Shown: piece after piece, positions 39,251 to 52,030 of the stretch | How the letters are laid out: each line of letters begins with the position of its first letter | Numbering within the stretch: position 1 is the stretch's first letter | NCBI GenBank assembly: GCA_039654915.1 | Contig: CM077593.1 | Location: forward strand, 113,447,413 to 113,511,412 | Reading direction: 5' to 3' | DNA: 64,000 bases | Source: Aquilaria yunnanensis | Lineage: Eukaryota > Streptophyta > Magnoliopsida > Malvales > Thymelaeaceae | The notes under the pieces: model-generated | The model's database searches: none | What the model saw: only the letters and a program-made list of their open reading frames with translations | What the model was told of the DNA's origin: nothing | Position numbers and translations under genes: made by a program

Positions 39251-39339
39251 CTGAGCTCTTCAGGCGGCTATCAGGGGCTGAGCTCCGTGGATGGGAGGTG
39301 GATAGCCTCAAAAGCGACAGGGGCTTAGCTGGAGAAGTT

Positions 39340-39930
39340 TTACTTTGAGTTTTTTTTTTTAAATTTTTTTCATTTTACCATTTTATGAAGAAATGAAAAT
39401 AATAAGAAAATAACAAAACAAACTTTTAGGATGTTTAATGTTTTGGTGGAAAGTACGAAAAATGATTATAAATGATTATTAGCTAAAAATTCACTTTTAA
39501 AATATATAATTGATATCGATTAAAATCCTACATTTTAATCTAAAAAGTCACTTTTAAAATGTTTGTTTTTGTAAAAAATAAGTAGTTTTATGATTATGCT
39601 TTATTTAATGTAGGTAAAAAAATCATAAAATTAATTACTTTGTAAAATAAAAAATTATTCAAGTGATTATTAGATTAATGTAACATTGACTTTTAAATTT
39701 TTTTAGTTTTAAAGAGAAATAAAATGGAAAATATATTAATTTGCATTTAATTATCATTAGGTGCTTATATATTTATATATTGTAATTTAGGATCTAAAGC
39801 TTTAAATTCTTACAACCGAATAACTGAGCTGTTATTAATATGACAGAGTTGATGTCAAGTTCCAGCAAATGGACAGGGTTAAAGAGTCAAAGGTGTAAAG
39901 TTTCATAGTATGATAATATCCATACACAGT
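39340..39930. repeat. DC1-array spacer, copy 1
   Basis: This non-coding sequence following pseudogene A recurs at 41335-42420. Shared landmarks include TTTTACCATTTTA followed by GAAATGAAAATAATAAG, AAAAAATTATTCAAGTGATTATTA, and AA(A/G)TTTTAAATT(C/A)TTACAA. Two copies of the spacer show that the DC1 unit was tandemly duplicated together with flanking DNA. Confidence 0.75.
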
Positions 39931-39959
39931 TCGAAGATCAGGTGAGGTAATTGGCAGTG

Positions 39960-41230
39960 ACATAGGGGGCAACGTAAGAGTTAAAGACCGAGATAAGGAC
40001 TTCGGTCTTCCTAATTTGCGCCTGATTCTTACATGCGTCCTACGAGCGAAAAGACAAACATTTCCTTTTAAAGAAAATCAATTTCTGCCATGTCCTTTCT
40101 ATTTCTCTCGTCTGCTAGCTCAGCCGTGTCTCACTCCACTCGTCGTCGCCGCCGCCACTTCGTCCGATTCTTCGATCTCTCCTCGGCCCAAGCATCTCCG
40201 CCATCCGTTGCACTTGCACCATCTCGCGTTTTCCACCGTCCACGAGAATCACTGTTCCTCTGCTTGGTTTGACGATGACGCTCGCCTTCGGCGGCACCCT
40301 GAGATCGCCACTGTCACGGGCCTAAGATGCCGCCGCTTAAGCGAATGACGACATGATGGCTGACGGCAGAGCAACCGTCTGAAGGGTAGTGGCTGACTGC
40401 AGAGGCTAATTAATTTTAGGGTTTTGGGATCAAAACTACTTTTTTACCTTGATCTTTTTACTCTTTTGCAGATAGAACCCTTATATTTTTCTAAGCATGT
40501 ACATGTATATAAATGAAAAATGATATGTGAGAATGATGAAATTATATGTACAAAAACGAATATAGGGAATGTTTTGTACATATCAATTACAATTCTCATA
40601 ATTTTTATTTGTACACATGTTTCACATAATTTATACTCCTACGGACCATTTATAACAAGTATACATATCATTTGTTTGTTTTGTACATATCTTTAACCTT
40701 ATTTCTATATGAAATTTATACATATCTAAGATATAATTTGTACATATAACTATTATATTACTATTAATTAAATTTTTATCCTAATTTTCATTTTTTTTTA
40801 CAAAAATATGAATCTTATACATACAATTGTATATCTGTAACATATCTTTGATTTTATTTGTATATATGTGACATATGTTTTATATGTATCTATTATTTGC
40901 TTTATACATAAAGTTTTATACATATCTTTTGTCTATTTATAGTTTTATATATATCTCAAATTTTGGTGGGAAATGAGATTTTTGGCATTTACACCTGTTT
41001 TTTTTAATAAGATGTTAAATCTGTAACATATTTGTGACGTCATTTGTACATACGTTGCACATTATTTATATATATTTATCATTTTCTTTGTACATCGACT
41101 TTGTACATATTCAATATTTAATTTATACATATTTTTAATTTAAAAAAAAATATAAAATTTAATTTATTTACACTTATTTTATGTTATGAATATATATGGA
41201 CATAAGAGAGAGGATGTAGGTTTGATTGAC
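39960..41230. other. Insertion between spacer copies: GC-rich patch plus TTGTACATAT-rich tract
   Basis: This segment separates the two homologous spacers and has no counterpart in either. Positions 40080-40400 are CpG-rich, with overlapping frames of up to 110 codons on plus that match no family I know. Positions 40490-41170 are a degenerate repeat tract built on TTGTACATAT and TTATACATATCT words about 30-50 bp apart. It may be a transposon carrying a host fragment, but its terminal repeats were not found. Confidence 0.5.
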
Positions 41231-41334
41231 CCTAAGGCGTTGGGCTCTTGAGGTGAGGCGAAGATCAGCAATGTGAACTTATGAAAGGGAGGTGAATAAC
41301 CGCAGAAGTGACGGCGGCTTTAATTGTGGGAATT

Positions 41335-42420
41335 TTTCCTTAGTGTTTTTAATTTTTTTTTTCTGTTTTACCATTTTAGAAAGAAATGAAAATAATAAGG
41401 AAATAGGGAAAAATGTACAGTTTTGCTGGAAAATTATTAAACTGTTATTACAAATGATATTTTTGTACATAATGATTCATTGCTCAACATGTATACCATT
41501 TAGGGTCAATTCGCTTTTAGGTACATGTGAAACCATTTACACGTTAAACCCACATAATAGGGGTCACTATGCAACCCACTTTCAATTGCACTCCAAATGT
41601 CCCTGAAGTTGGCTTTATTTATATAGATAACTTTGGTAAAGGATGAATCATTTTCTCTAGATATGAAGATTAAAGTATATGTAATTTATTTTATTCTTTC
41701 AATTTTTATTCTTGAAACTAAAATTTTAAAACGATTTTTTTTTCTTTTGTGTAATGGGTGTTTATATGAAGATTTAAAAATAAAATATTTATTTTGGGGT
41801 TTTGTATAGTGAGAGTTTAAATGAGGTAGTAAGATAAATTAAATATTAAAAGCTTTAAAAAAAACAAAGAGAAATCTTTCACCCTTTTGGGATAATTAAA
41901 AAATATGTTTCATCCTTTTTAAAATGGAGAAAGTATTTTAAAAAAATACTCAACTGATTATTATGTAAATAGAGTATACCAACAAATCATTTTTCTTTAT
42001 TTAATATAGGTAATTAAGAAATTCATAAAAATTATTTACGTTGCAAATAAAAAAATTATTCAAGTGATTATTAAGTAACTAGATATAAGCTTTTATATTG
42101 TTTTAGTTCTAGAAAAATATGACAAGAAGCAGTTTGATAAGCGATGCATTATTTACTTTTTTTTTTTAATCCAGGTTAGGCACAATTTTATTTATTTTTT
42201 ATTATATAATTTTCAAAGCCCTAATAAGTTTGCACTTGATTATCGTCAAGTGCTTAAAATTATGTGCCTTTTGTAATTTTGGACCAAAAGTTTTAAATTA
42301 TTACAATCAGTAAATCAGTCGTTAGAAATATGGCAAAGTATAATGTTACATGACGGCATGTAAACTGAGTTAATGAGGCAAAGGTACAAAAGTTCCTACT
42401 ATCCATAGTTCAAAAATCAT
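41335..42420. repeat. DC1-array spacer, copy 2
   Basis: This is the second copy of the spacer at 39340-39930, longer because of internal AT-rich insertions. The bases just before it (about 41240-41335) still resemble the end of the DC1 unit (TGAGG(T/C)G...), so another gene copy probably once lay between the two spacers. An (ATT)n run at 42606-42631 lies further downstream. Confidence 0.7.
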
Positions 42421-42600
42421 GTTGACCCAAATCATAGCTGAGTTTACTAGAAGCCTAAAATGCCTGAGTTACTATAGTTTGAGGCTGAAAAAGTAATTAA
42501 GTTTTTTTAATACCTCAAATCCAGTAATGTTTGGTCATTTTATGAAAGATGACTTCTCATGAGGATCGGATAATTGTCCTTATTGTTCTTATTGCTGTTG

Positions 42601-42631
<31 letters not shown>

Positions 42632-42879
42632 AGAACTGTAGGAACTTGTTTTATTTGACTTGGGGTGACAGTTGTGCAAGGTGCATAACAAAGAAAACGC
42701 GTTCAAAGGAACTAAAGAAAACTCAATAACCACTGCCCCACTGTTTGGACTTCAAAACATCACCAGTTTAACGGATTGTTCACAAGCTTTGATTGCGTTA
42801 TAGGGCAAGTTGGTCCTACGGCCCTTAGTATTAAGCATCGTCCAATCCATCACAACATCAATGGAGACCTTGGATTGTA

Positions 42880-43890
42880 CTTTGGTGGTAGTATTTCCCT
42901 AGTGTGTCACTCAAGCTCATACATATAAGAAATGCACAGAGAAGTCTACACATAAAAAGATGAGTTTCTCCGGCTTTAGAGTAGCTCACCAACCGAATCA
43001 TCATCAGCATTAAAACATGCAAGTTTTGGTCCACGAATCTACGCTTGATCATGGATCTAACGAAGAAGAGTACTTGGTGAAAGTCTTGGAGTTCGAAATT
43101 GTCGGACAGGGGTTCATGAGACTAAGAGTGATACAGCATGCTTGCCCCATGACAAAGCATTGAGTCGGGGCACTCATGCTTCCCGGCCACCAATGAAATC
43201 CAGTGCTACGGTTGCTTCCTACCAATATAGATTCTCCATTTTTCCGATCACCAGACCAGAACGTGACCTTTTTCTCCATGAGATTTGTGCTTTTCTGCCA
43301 CCAAGTTGAAGTACTGGAACCACAGTCTCAGGCGCTGAACCTTAGGTGGAAACAAGCATTTCGTTGTGGCGGTTGCCAGTATCAAACTTGCAATGCTTGC
43401 GGAGATCCTTGAGGGGTAGTTGTTAGCCGCTGTATGGCCCAAAAAGCATTTGCATGTAGGGATAGGGATTGTGATTTTGTTGTGGATTATCCATGCCTTA
43501 GTTTACACTACATGGATATCACCATCATCCTCTAACGCTCAGTTTTGAAGACAATGAGCCAGACCCCTGTCGCACTATAAGCGATTTCTGCGAAGAACAT
43601 AGGGACCCAAAGGTGCATGGACTCTGAATTTACACCGTCTTGACTTGGAAGGACATGGAAATTGTGTTCTGGTGAAGCATCCATTTATCAGGATTAAGGG
43701 CAAATTTAGGAGCAGCGCTCACAAACACCATCTTACAGCATCTAGGGTCTATGACTATCCCGGATGTTGTGAATGCAAAGAGCTCATATGGGCACTCAAA
43801 TGCCGAAGTCTGATTGTAACTACACGTTACGCAGGGCGACTGAACATTGATAAATTCTATGCCAGGCAGTGGAAAGCTTTTTTTGTCTAA
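42880..43890 (+). pseudogene. DC1 domain pseudogene B
   Basis: Fragments of a DC1 protein lie in changing frames: HESTLDHGSNEEEYLVKVLE at about 43030-43095 (matching pseudogene A), CYGCFLPI near 43205, FRCGGCQYQTCNACGDP near 43360, CRDRDCDFVVDYPCLSLHY near 43455, and at 43645-43800 NCVLVKHPFIRIKGKF...HKHHLT...YPGCCECKELIWALKC. The order follows DC1 proteins, with CVLxxxPFI before HxHxLT. Stops and shifts between blocks and lost zinc ligands show it is dead. Confidence 0.8.
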
Positions 43891-44370
43891 GTTCACGAGG
43901 GAGTCCTGATGGTGATGATGACAGACATCTATAGAATTTAGACATGTAAATTGCCAAAACAATGAACAAAGTACCTGCGTAAAAGCCTTCCTGTCCGCAT
44001 ATATGGGTTGTTTTTTATGATATGACGGCAGAACATGGGGAAAAAATATGGAACATGGAAATGCATAACTTCAAGGATAAAATATTTCTATGGATATATT
44101 GATAATATCACAATGGTTTTTCAACCAAATTCTGCATAGCAATGTGCTCCATAACATTATACCAGTAATTTTGCACAACTAGACTTGTTGGGCCTGAAAT
44201 TCCCTCCTTTGGATCTCAATATCTACCTAGATAACTTTCTTCCTATCCACATAAAATATGATTTCTGATAATAATGCTAAGACGAATATTGATTAGACCA
44301 TTCCCTCTACTCACTGTGTATATAGAACTTTCTGAAAAAAACATGCAAAGTTTACTGTTTTTATGTTTGA

Positions 44371-47300
44371 TCATTTCTTTTCATATGCTAGAACCTGCAA
44401 AACACACACAAGAAAAACAAAAATCCTCATCAAGTTTAAGAAGTTAACAGGCTTTAGGTTACTAATGCTGCTTAACAGCTTATCTGATAAATTTTTGTTA
44501 TTGGAAAGCAAAAAGGAAAAATTCCATATTGAATCAAGCTTTTTCATATTAATCATCGTGAAATTAGAATTGGGAATTTGGCAAAAAAAAAAAAAAGTTC
44601 ATTTTAGTTGTTAGTAATTCTTTTCACTCTCAACAATTACGTGTTCTGTAGTTTCTTGCTTAAAAGTTCTAAAGATATTTTTACAATGAAGAAAAGAATC
44701 ATCATAATTCATGGAATTGCTAATGAATTCACACAATTAATTTAAGAGGAAAGTGAAAAAATAACCTCTTCTTCTAACAGAAAGAAACAAAGTAGAAGAC
44801 CAAAAGGTTGGTACAGTTAAAAAGTTTAGTTGTATTGTAACTTTACAATTAATAGAGAGATACTAAGAGTCTGAGACACTTCAGCAATATAATAAAATTC
44901 TTAATGTGACTTCTATCCAAGAAAAAGAAAAACTCAACATGACTATAATGTTGAACGTAGGCCTCACTGAAAGAAAACCACGGATGTTTAAGAATTTTAA
45001 AATGCGATTGCATAAAAGATTAGATATAAGAGATAAATTACTTGGATTAAATATTTTCTCAAAAAAGCATTTCTACTAACTATATCCAAAAAGCCCCCAA
45101 GATTACGGTCCATGAAAAATTAAAGTTGTGAAAATAAACTTACCAGATGGCCATGCCATAATGTTGGTGCTTTAAGTTCTGCTAGAGTCTCTTCCTCTTT
45201 CAGAATTTGCAGCTTGTCTTTGCTTGCTTCCACGACAGTCCACTTGGAAGCTGTGGAGCTTGAAGGTTTGAGCTGGGGCCAAGGTTCTTTCACCATGTAT
45301 ATTTCAATCTCATTGGCTTGCAGTGCAGTTTCCAGTGCAACATACTAGGCAAGACACACATCCACATGGGTTTCAGCATGCTGAAAGTTCTTCTTGTAGA
45401 TATGTATACTTATGTCTATAGTATCTAATATATAAACTAAAGACCTTTACTGAAAGAACATGATACCTGACACAAGTGTTTAATTGATAAAGTAAGTCTG
45501 CAGCAAAGGTAGGGCTGCTGTAAATGGGGTATTCTTTGTTCATCAACTGGCACAAGCATTAGGTTGACATCAAGCTGGAGCAAGAAAAAAGCAAGTCAAA
45601 GAGCAAGTCAATACTATTGATGACATGTACAAGAATCACACAATTTCAAAACAAATGAAGTTTGCTATTCATAGATCCAAGTTTTGAATTCTGCTTGACC
45701 ATTATCTTGGGGAAGTTGGGAATACCCATAATGATGCTATGCATGAGAATGTTACGAGAGCTCAGAATGGAAAATATCAAGTTCACCTCCTCATCCTTTT
45801 CTTCTAGGTTACGGAGATAACCAGCCAACTTTGAGAGTCGGCTCCGGGCACTCTTGGAGCCCCCACTCAGACTGCTAGATCGTGTGTGACTGCCATCACC
45901 ACCACCCAAACTGCTATATCTTGTGTGACTGCCATTGCCAACAACCAGACTGCTATATCGTGTGTGACTGCCATTGCCAACACCTAGAGTGTTATGTCGT
46001 GAGTGGCTGCCATTGCCACCAGCCGGACTGCCATATCGGGTGTGACTGCGCATGCCACCTTTTCCCCAGGCAAGTCCATTCGACGGTCCAACAAGGCCTG
46101 CAGATATGCATATATGCTCCCTGTTTACTTCAAAATCATTTCCATCACCACTTCCATCAGCACTGGCAGCTGAGGAACGGTGAGAAAACTGATCTCCCCA
46201 TCTCCTCGACCTCCTTGATTTCAACTCCATCCCGTTATCATCAGAAGAAGAAGAACCTTTGTCCATGTCTCTGCTTGCGTCCTCATTGTCATCAGATCCT
46301 TGAAGTTCAGAAGTTCTATGAACTCCCCTCCCTCGACGACGACTTTGTGATCTCCTGGCAAATCCAGATCCTGTTCCCCTTGCTGCCCGCTTCTTGTGCA
46401 GTGCTTCGGACTGCCGTTGTACAGTTTGGGCAATAGCAGCTTGGATCTGCACAAATTAGTAACAAGGAATAGCTTTAGCATTTAAAGAAGGAAACGGAAT
46501 AGCGAGGAAGGGTAAACACTCTAACATTTTGAGGATTCAAACTTTTCAAAACAGGCAAACTGGGAAATTCATCCAGGAGATGGCACTTTTATTATAAGTG
46601 CTCAAGGATATGATTGGATTTCTCTCACATTAAAAAACACAAGGTGCATCTTATTACATAGTTTTATCTCCAGCATTACACTAAGGGGTTTCTTGGTGCT
46701 TACTGTGGTGAGGCCTCTACAACGCATTGCAAGGCTTTAGGATTAAAACTTAATAATGTTATCAAAGCTGAAGCTTGTTTTTACCCCATTTTCCTGGTAT
46801 TAGCCCCATTTTTGTGGTCCATGTAGCAAGGCCATTTTCAATCATCACATTCGCCTGTATGTCATGAGGCATGTTGTGTGGTGTTATACTGCATTTTAAA
46901 GTTTTGGTGTTTGTCGGTGTTTTATATTGTGCAGAGGCCTATTACTTAAGTGCCAAGTGGTTTTCAATTTGATGCTCTAATAAATCTGGAGAACAGGAAA
47001 AACTTTGACATGAATTCCAGTCTGACCAGGACGTCCTTAATTATAAACTAAGTGGCCATTGTTTCATCATGTTCTTTTGAGATGCCAAACCCTGACTAGG
47101 ATGTCTTGTCTGGGCAATTGAAAACACAGTCTCTGCAAATTCTAATTCAAGTTGATTAAAAAAAACACTTAACTTACCAGACTTCATATGAACTGAAATA
47201 ACCCAAACCTGCAATAACTTGAACCCAAAAAGACCCCAACAATAAATTGAATCAGGAAGCACTGCAGAAATGACCTAGACCAAGATGACCAATACTCAAC

Positions 47301-50300
47301 ATGACCTGAACGCTAAATGACCCAGTACTTGAGATAACTCGAATGCAAAATGACCTGAGCTGGGCCTAGTTATAATAAGCATCCCAGGACCAGAGATGGT
47401 TTAAACCTGAGAAACATGACTGGTGACCCAAAGAAGTGATTTGCCTGGATTTACTGGACATACATATTATTTGATACCCAAATGGCACCACTCCCAAGAT
47501 ATCAGACACAAGTTATCTGACACCTGAAATGATGAAAAACCAAAGTGATCTGTAGCCAACATGACAAGAAACCTCGATGACCAAACTTGAATCAACCCGA
47601 GGACCATGACAATCCCACATCTAGTTGACATGAAACCTGAAACAATCTTCTCCCAAATGCAACAACCCACCTTTTTGCGATCTCTAAATTGGTTTAACAA
47701 TAGGCAATAAATCTCAACAGTGGACAAAGGCTTAGCTGTTCTGCATATATGGAAGCAAGCATAAAATTTTTACTTCACAAAGATAGCAACAATTCACCTG
47801 CTTATTTCGAGCCTTCTCTTCCTCCTGGAAAGTCAATTCCTGCACCAAATATTTCAGTGATGAAAAACACCCTAAGAAAATAACAAAGCTCTAATTAGAA
47901 GTAAGAAATAATCCTCATGCTACCTCTTCCTCATACTTGTCAATATCTGGATAAAGAGCTGTAATTAAGGCATCGTAGTTGGGATCATCTCTCAATGACC
48001 GACGACTCGCACAATGAGTACGGCAAGCAGGACACTCATTATTCCTGTAGCAAATTCCAGACAGAATAAAAGAAAGCATTTAATCTGATAAATTGAAATT
48101 CTGCAAGCTTTGATCAAATCATTCAGGAAGGTAACCTATGAAACAAACTCTGAGAAACAAAGGAAAAGCTTGTGATTTAACATACCCCATACGCATGGAT
48201 TTATCAATGCATTCCCTACAAAACCGATGCAGGCATTCCATGACTGTTCTTGTTTTGCGAATGATCCCTATTCATACAAAAGGGGAAAAAAAGTTGTACT
48301 ACTAAAGTTAGTACTGAAGTGCATCTGTGCATGTACTGTGGATCACTCAACATTGTAAGAGGGCCATGGCCAGCCTGAATTAAATCCTTTGATACTCATT
48401 GCAATCCACAAATCCCCACTTTTCCATATAGAAAAAAAATCAAGTGCATACTTTCTGAAAACGAGGTGACAATTGAAACAATGCCAACTTATACAACAGG
48501 AATATCCTTCATGTACAGTATAGAAACCCAGAAGCAAAACTTTGCAAAGGACTTCTCCGAAGAAGAAGTTCACTTCTTTGTAATAATTCAGAGAATGACT
48601 GTCAAACAATTACTATCATCCATCATAGAACCAAAATCAAATCTGTATTGAGTGATACTGATTCAACCATTGTGTCCAAGAAATATTATCTCTTCTTGTA
48701 TCGAGCATAGCAACAATGTTCAAGAGAAAGAAGGATCGGAAACTTAAATTGTCTTATTGGTACAGATAGTCACAAACATAAGAATTTCATCAGCTGCTCA
48801 GCAGTTGCCCATCGATCTAGCACCTAAATACTTTGGTCATCTACTATGTCCACTGTTAATGCATAACATAGAATAATCAGATTTCCTTGCAATCTGACAT
48901 TTTACATGAGCTGATCTGTCAATCTTAGCATAAGCATATGTTGCACTAAATTCCGAAGGCACATCCAGAAAATATTTTCCCCTTCAAACAAGGAAAAAGC
49001 TGAAGGTGCAACTTCAACTATGCACAAGTAAATTAATACTGCACTAATCCGTAAAGAAAAATGTCAATCATCAACTTAGCAAGTGGACTAGCTAACCTTG
49101 TGTTACAACATCCAAACTGGGGACTCCAATGACTAAAACAATAGTCTAACTTAAGCACATAACATATCAACATAAAATAACATCTGTATATCCAAAAAAA
49201 GAGTGAAGCAAATCATATTCTTTCATTAAAGAAAGAGACTGTGAACTTAGAAATTTAATGCATCCAACACAAGTTCCCAAAACGTACCAAGACATATTGA
49301 GCACTGTACTTCTTTGCGTACTTCAGACAACTTCACCAAAACAAACCTGTCATGAAAATAATAGAATTGGTGTTAACAAACAATAAATTTTATATCCTAC
49401 ACCAGCATTAACATACGTCTTCTCTCTTCTTCAGCAAATAGCTTTTTCACTTCATTGCATAACAAAGCTAAATTGTTTGTGTTTACAAACACAAAAGTAT
49501 CCTTGATACAAAAATACATGAATATTTCCTCCCGAACTCATTGCTCTTACACTAGCCAGGTGCTGTTTATCACCAATTAGTAAACCATATAAAATGAGTT
49601 GGATTCTTTGTCCCTGAAACCTCTCACATTCCAGTATCATACTTCAAATGCGTTTGAGGAACATAAACTTTTTTAGAATTTAGAAATTACATGTCCAGCC
49701 CATAGACCATAAACTTTTTTTTTTTTTTATAATTAAATGTTACAGCTATGTAAACTTCAACGTGAAACTTTAGACTACATACTTCAAATGCGTTTGAGGA
49801 ACATCTGTTAAAGAAATAGTTCTTTTGCATGATAATCTTTAGAAGCTCAAGGTCATCTCATCTACCTAAACAAAAAGCAAATACAGAAAGGTGATTTGAA
49901 TAACAAATAAAGAAATCAAAATTTCAATTCTAGAGAAATAAAAACCATATCAGAGTTATTTTATAACCTTTTATTCTTTGTAATAGACATCAGCATTAAC
50001 AAAAGAAGTAGCATTCATGACTCCACGTGGTATATCCATCAAGGTTCTTGCCTTTTCTGATGTGTTTACTATTCCAGTTGATAACAGGCAGATATAAACC
50101 ATTTTACTCCAAGCAGTTGCTGACCAAAATACATCACATCATCAAGTAAGAAAAGTGGCAGCCCAAGAACATGAAAAATATCAAGAATTTGTCTTTATCA
50201 GAAAATTCTTAATTCTTTGGGTATCAATTTTGCATCATATAATCGAAGTAGACAAGACAAGACAACAAGCACCTCCAGTTTGGTAAATATATTTGAATTT

Positions 50301-51741
50301 CTAAGTAGAGGCTGCTTCCATGATAAGAAAGTTTTGTTTTTAGCGGCTATTTTTCAACCTAGGGAAAAAAAGTTCAAACAACATGATACACTTGCGAATG
50401 GAACATTCCACTGTCACTATAAGCCATGGTAGTGAATCCTGCATGTGTCCCTGAGGAAGAGCAGCAGCTTCTTTTTACCTTAGGTCTGTTACAAGATTTC
50501 AACTTTTATCAACCAAACCAATAGGTTGCAAAAAATAACCTGGCTAGACCACTTAGATTGAAATACAAAAGCAACACCACAATTCAGAAGAAATGCAACA
50601 TGGTTGCTGTTCTGGATGCATCGTAACATCAAAGCAGATTTGATAACTACAGCATTCCAATTCAACTGCTCCAGACGCTTCTCGATTTGGATCGACAGCA
50701 GATCATAAATCACTCAGACCAAAACCAACAAACCAAGATTTTGTGCTTCTACAGCTCCCAGTTAATTGATGAACAATTTATTGAAGCATAAAAACACGTC
50801 CTGCAATGTGGAGCACTGTGAATCAAAGTAGTCACTTTGCACTTGAGGTAACTTGATTACTACATCCCAACATATATGGTGAGACCTCATGGTCCTACAT
50901 AAGTTCTAGACTCAAGAAAGTCTTCCCATGTTCCCAACTGAAAGCCAAAGCCACGAAACCTTGAACAAACTTAACAAACAACGGACACAGATTTCAGGAC
51001 CTATTGATCAATCACCACTCACAAGCACAAGCAGAGGCACCAATAGAAAGCTGTTTAATTAGAATTAATTTGCAAAATTTAACCAGGTAAGAAGATTGGA
51101 TCATCAAGCTGCCCGAACGTGGAACCAACTTCAGCCCACAAAGAAAATCCCAGAAACAGAAGACTATGATATCCAGGAGACAACAAACCAAACAAGAAGC
51201 TCATCAAAGACAAGAAAAACCCAGCAGAACACCAAAGAGCAAGAGCAACAAACTATCTAAGCCGCAGCTCGAGAGCTAAACGATAGTCATGTGCAGAACA
51301 TTATGTTTCCAGGAGCAACAAGCAACCCGAGGATCAGTTTTCGCTGCACTTCTTCTCTGTGATAGTTTGAAGCATGCACATCCCAGAATCCAGTCCACCA
51401 GAAAGCCAGCCGATAAGAAACAAAATTAAAGTAACAAAAAGGGTTGAATCGAACAAGAAAACACCGGACGTACTGTTCCTTTTCTTCCTCGCTCGAGGAC
51501 GAGCTGCTGCTCCCAGAATCTGCCCAAAAGCCCCAGAGGCGACCATAATCAAGACACAAGAAACAGATTGGAGTACACATTAATGAAATCTGAACGTCGT
51601 CATCGTACCATCCGCTTTATCATCGTCCTCCTGGGGCTGGCGCTGTCGATGGCTGTTGCTGTGGTCGGGCGGCAGACGATCACTTGCCTCCTCGTCCGGA
51701 GAGCCGGTAGCATCATCGGAGGAGTGCTTCTGTGCCGGCAT
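44371..51741 (-). CDS. RING1: RING1-type Polycomb E3 ubiquitin ligase (PRC1 core, H2A ubiquitination)
   Basis: Ten exons join in phase: 51741-51609, 51519-51474, 49346-49288, 48267-48186, 48044-47924, 47839-47798, 46446-45787, 45574-45467, 45344-45144 and 44394-44371, giving 491 aa. An acidic/Ser-rich N terminus precedes a C3HC4 RING at residues 75-114 (CSICLG...[11 protein letters not shown]...CPACR), then [12 protein letters not shown], typical of RING1. A basic/Ser-rich linker contains a 13-aa tandem repeat (295-357). The C-terminal RAWUL-like fold follows ([17 protein letters not shown] ... YVALETALQ ... VLAYEKK). Plant RING1A/B ubiquitinate histone H2A with BMI1 partners in the nucleus. 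I cannot say whether this is the A or B type. The frame is open upstream to 52026; MPAQKHSS was chosen because plant RING1 proteins, as I recall, begin that way. The last exon codes only seven residues. Confidence 0.95.
45859..46047 (-). repeat. In-frame 39-bp tandem repeat inside RING1 exon 7
   Basis: Five units of 13 residues encode [52 protein letters not shown] and [11 protein letters not shown]. The unit length is a multiple of three, so the frame is kept. In RING1 relatives I remember, this place has one SHTRHGS motif after KGGMR, so the array looks like local expansion of that motif. Confidence 0.9.
49638..49804. repeat. 27-bp direct repeat in RING1 intron 2
   Basis: The word beginning CATACTTCAAATGCG and ending TTTGAGGAACAT occurs at 49638-49664 and again 140 bp downstream at 49778-49804, apparently without mismatch. 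CATAAACTTTTTT also recurs between them. It is non-coding, and its origin is unclear. Confidence 0.85.
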
Positions 51742-52030
51742 TGTTTCGTTCTCGACGTTCACACGGAACAAGTCAGAGATGGGGGGTACCGCGCCGAGCG
51801 GCGGTGGAGAGGGAAAGAAGAGAGGAGTATTTGGAGCTGTTATGATGGTTTTGGCTATGGAGGATTTGGGAATAAGAGAAGTTGGAAAGGTGGTGGAGGG
51901 ACGACGGGTGTCGCTTTGCTTGACCTTCCTTCTTCTCGCTGCATCATATATCTCACTCCCTGATCCGGGGGGCGGATGTGCAGAAGCGGTTTCATCAGAC
52001 CGAACTTTTATGCCGTTTATATACAAATAT
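51742..52030 (-). promoter_or_regulatory. RING1 5' leader / promoter
   Basis: This block is GC-richer than its surroundings and keeps the RING1 frame open up to 52026 without a stop, so an N-terminal extension is formally possible. I treat it as leader because the sequence upstream of MPAQKHSS looks unlike a conserved protein. An abrupt change to AT-rich DNA at about 52030 probably marks the promoter side. No TATA box was assigned. Confidence 0.45.

Noticed and set aside
40016..40348. A 110-codon protein gene in the GC-rich patch
   Set aside because: Several overlapping frames are open on both strands, as expected from high GC, and no motif, splice context or homologue is recognisable.
45882..46436. 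184-codon plus-strand frame rich in Cys and His (CDCHCQ repeats)
   Set aside because: It is the exact antisense of the RING1 exon 7 tandem repeat; the repetitive Cys/His pattern is created by the complementary 39-bp units, and the minus frame has homology and splice support.
51580..52026. 148-residue N-terminal extension of RING1 from an ATG at 52026
   Set aside because: The frame is open, but the sequence looks like 5' leader; the start at 51741 gives the usual plant RING1 N terminus and length.
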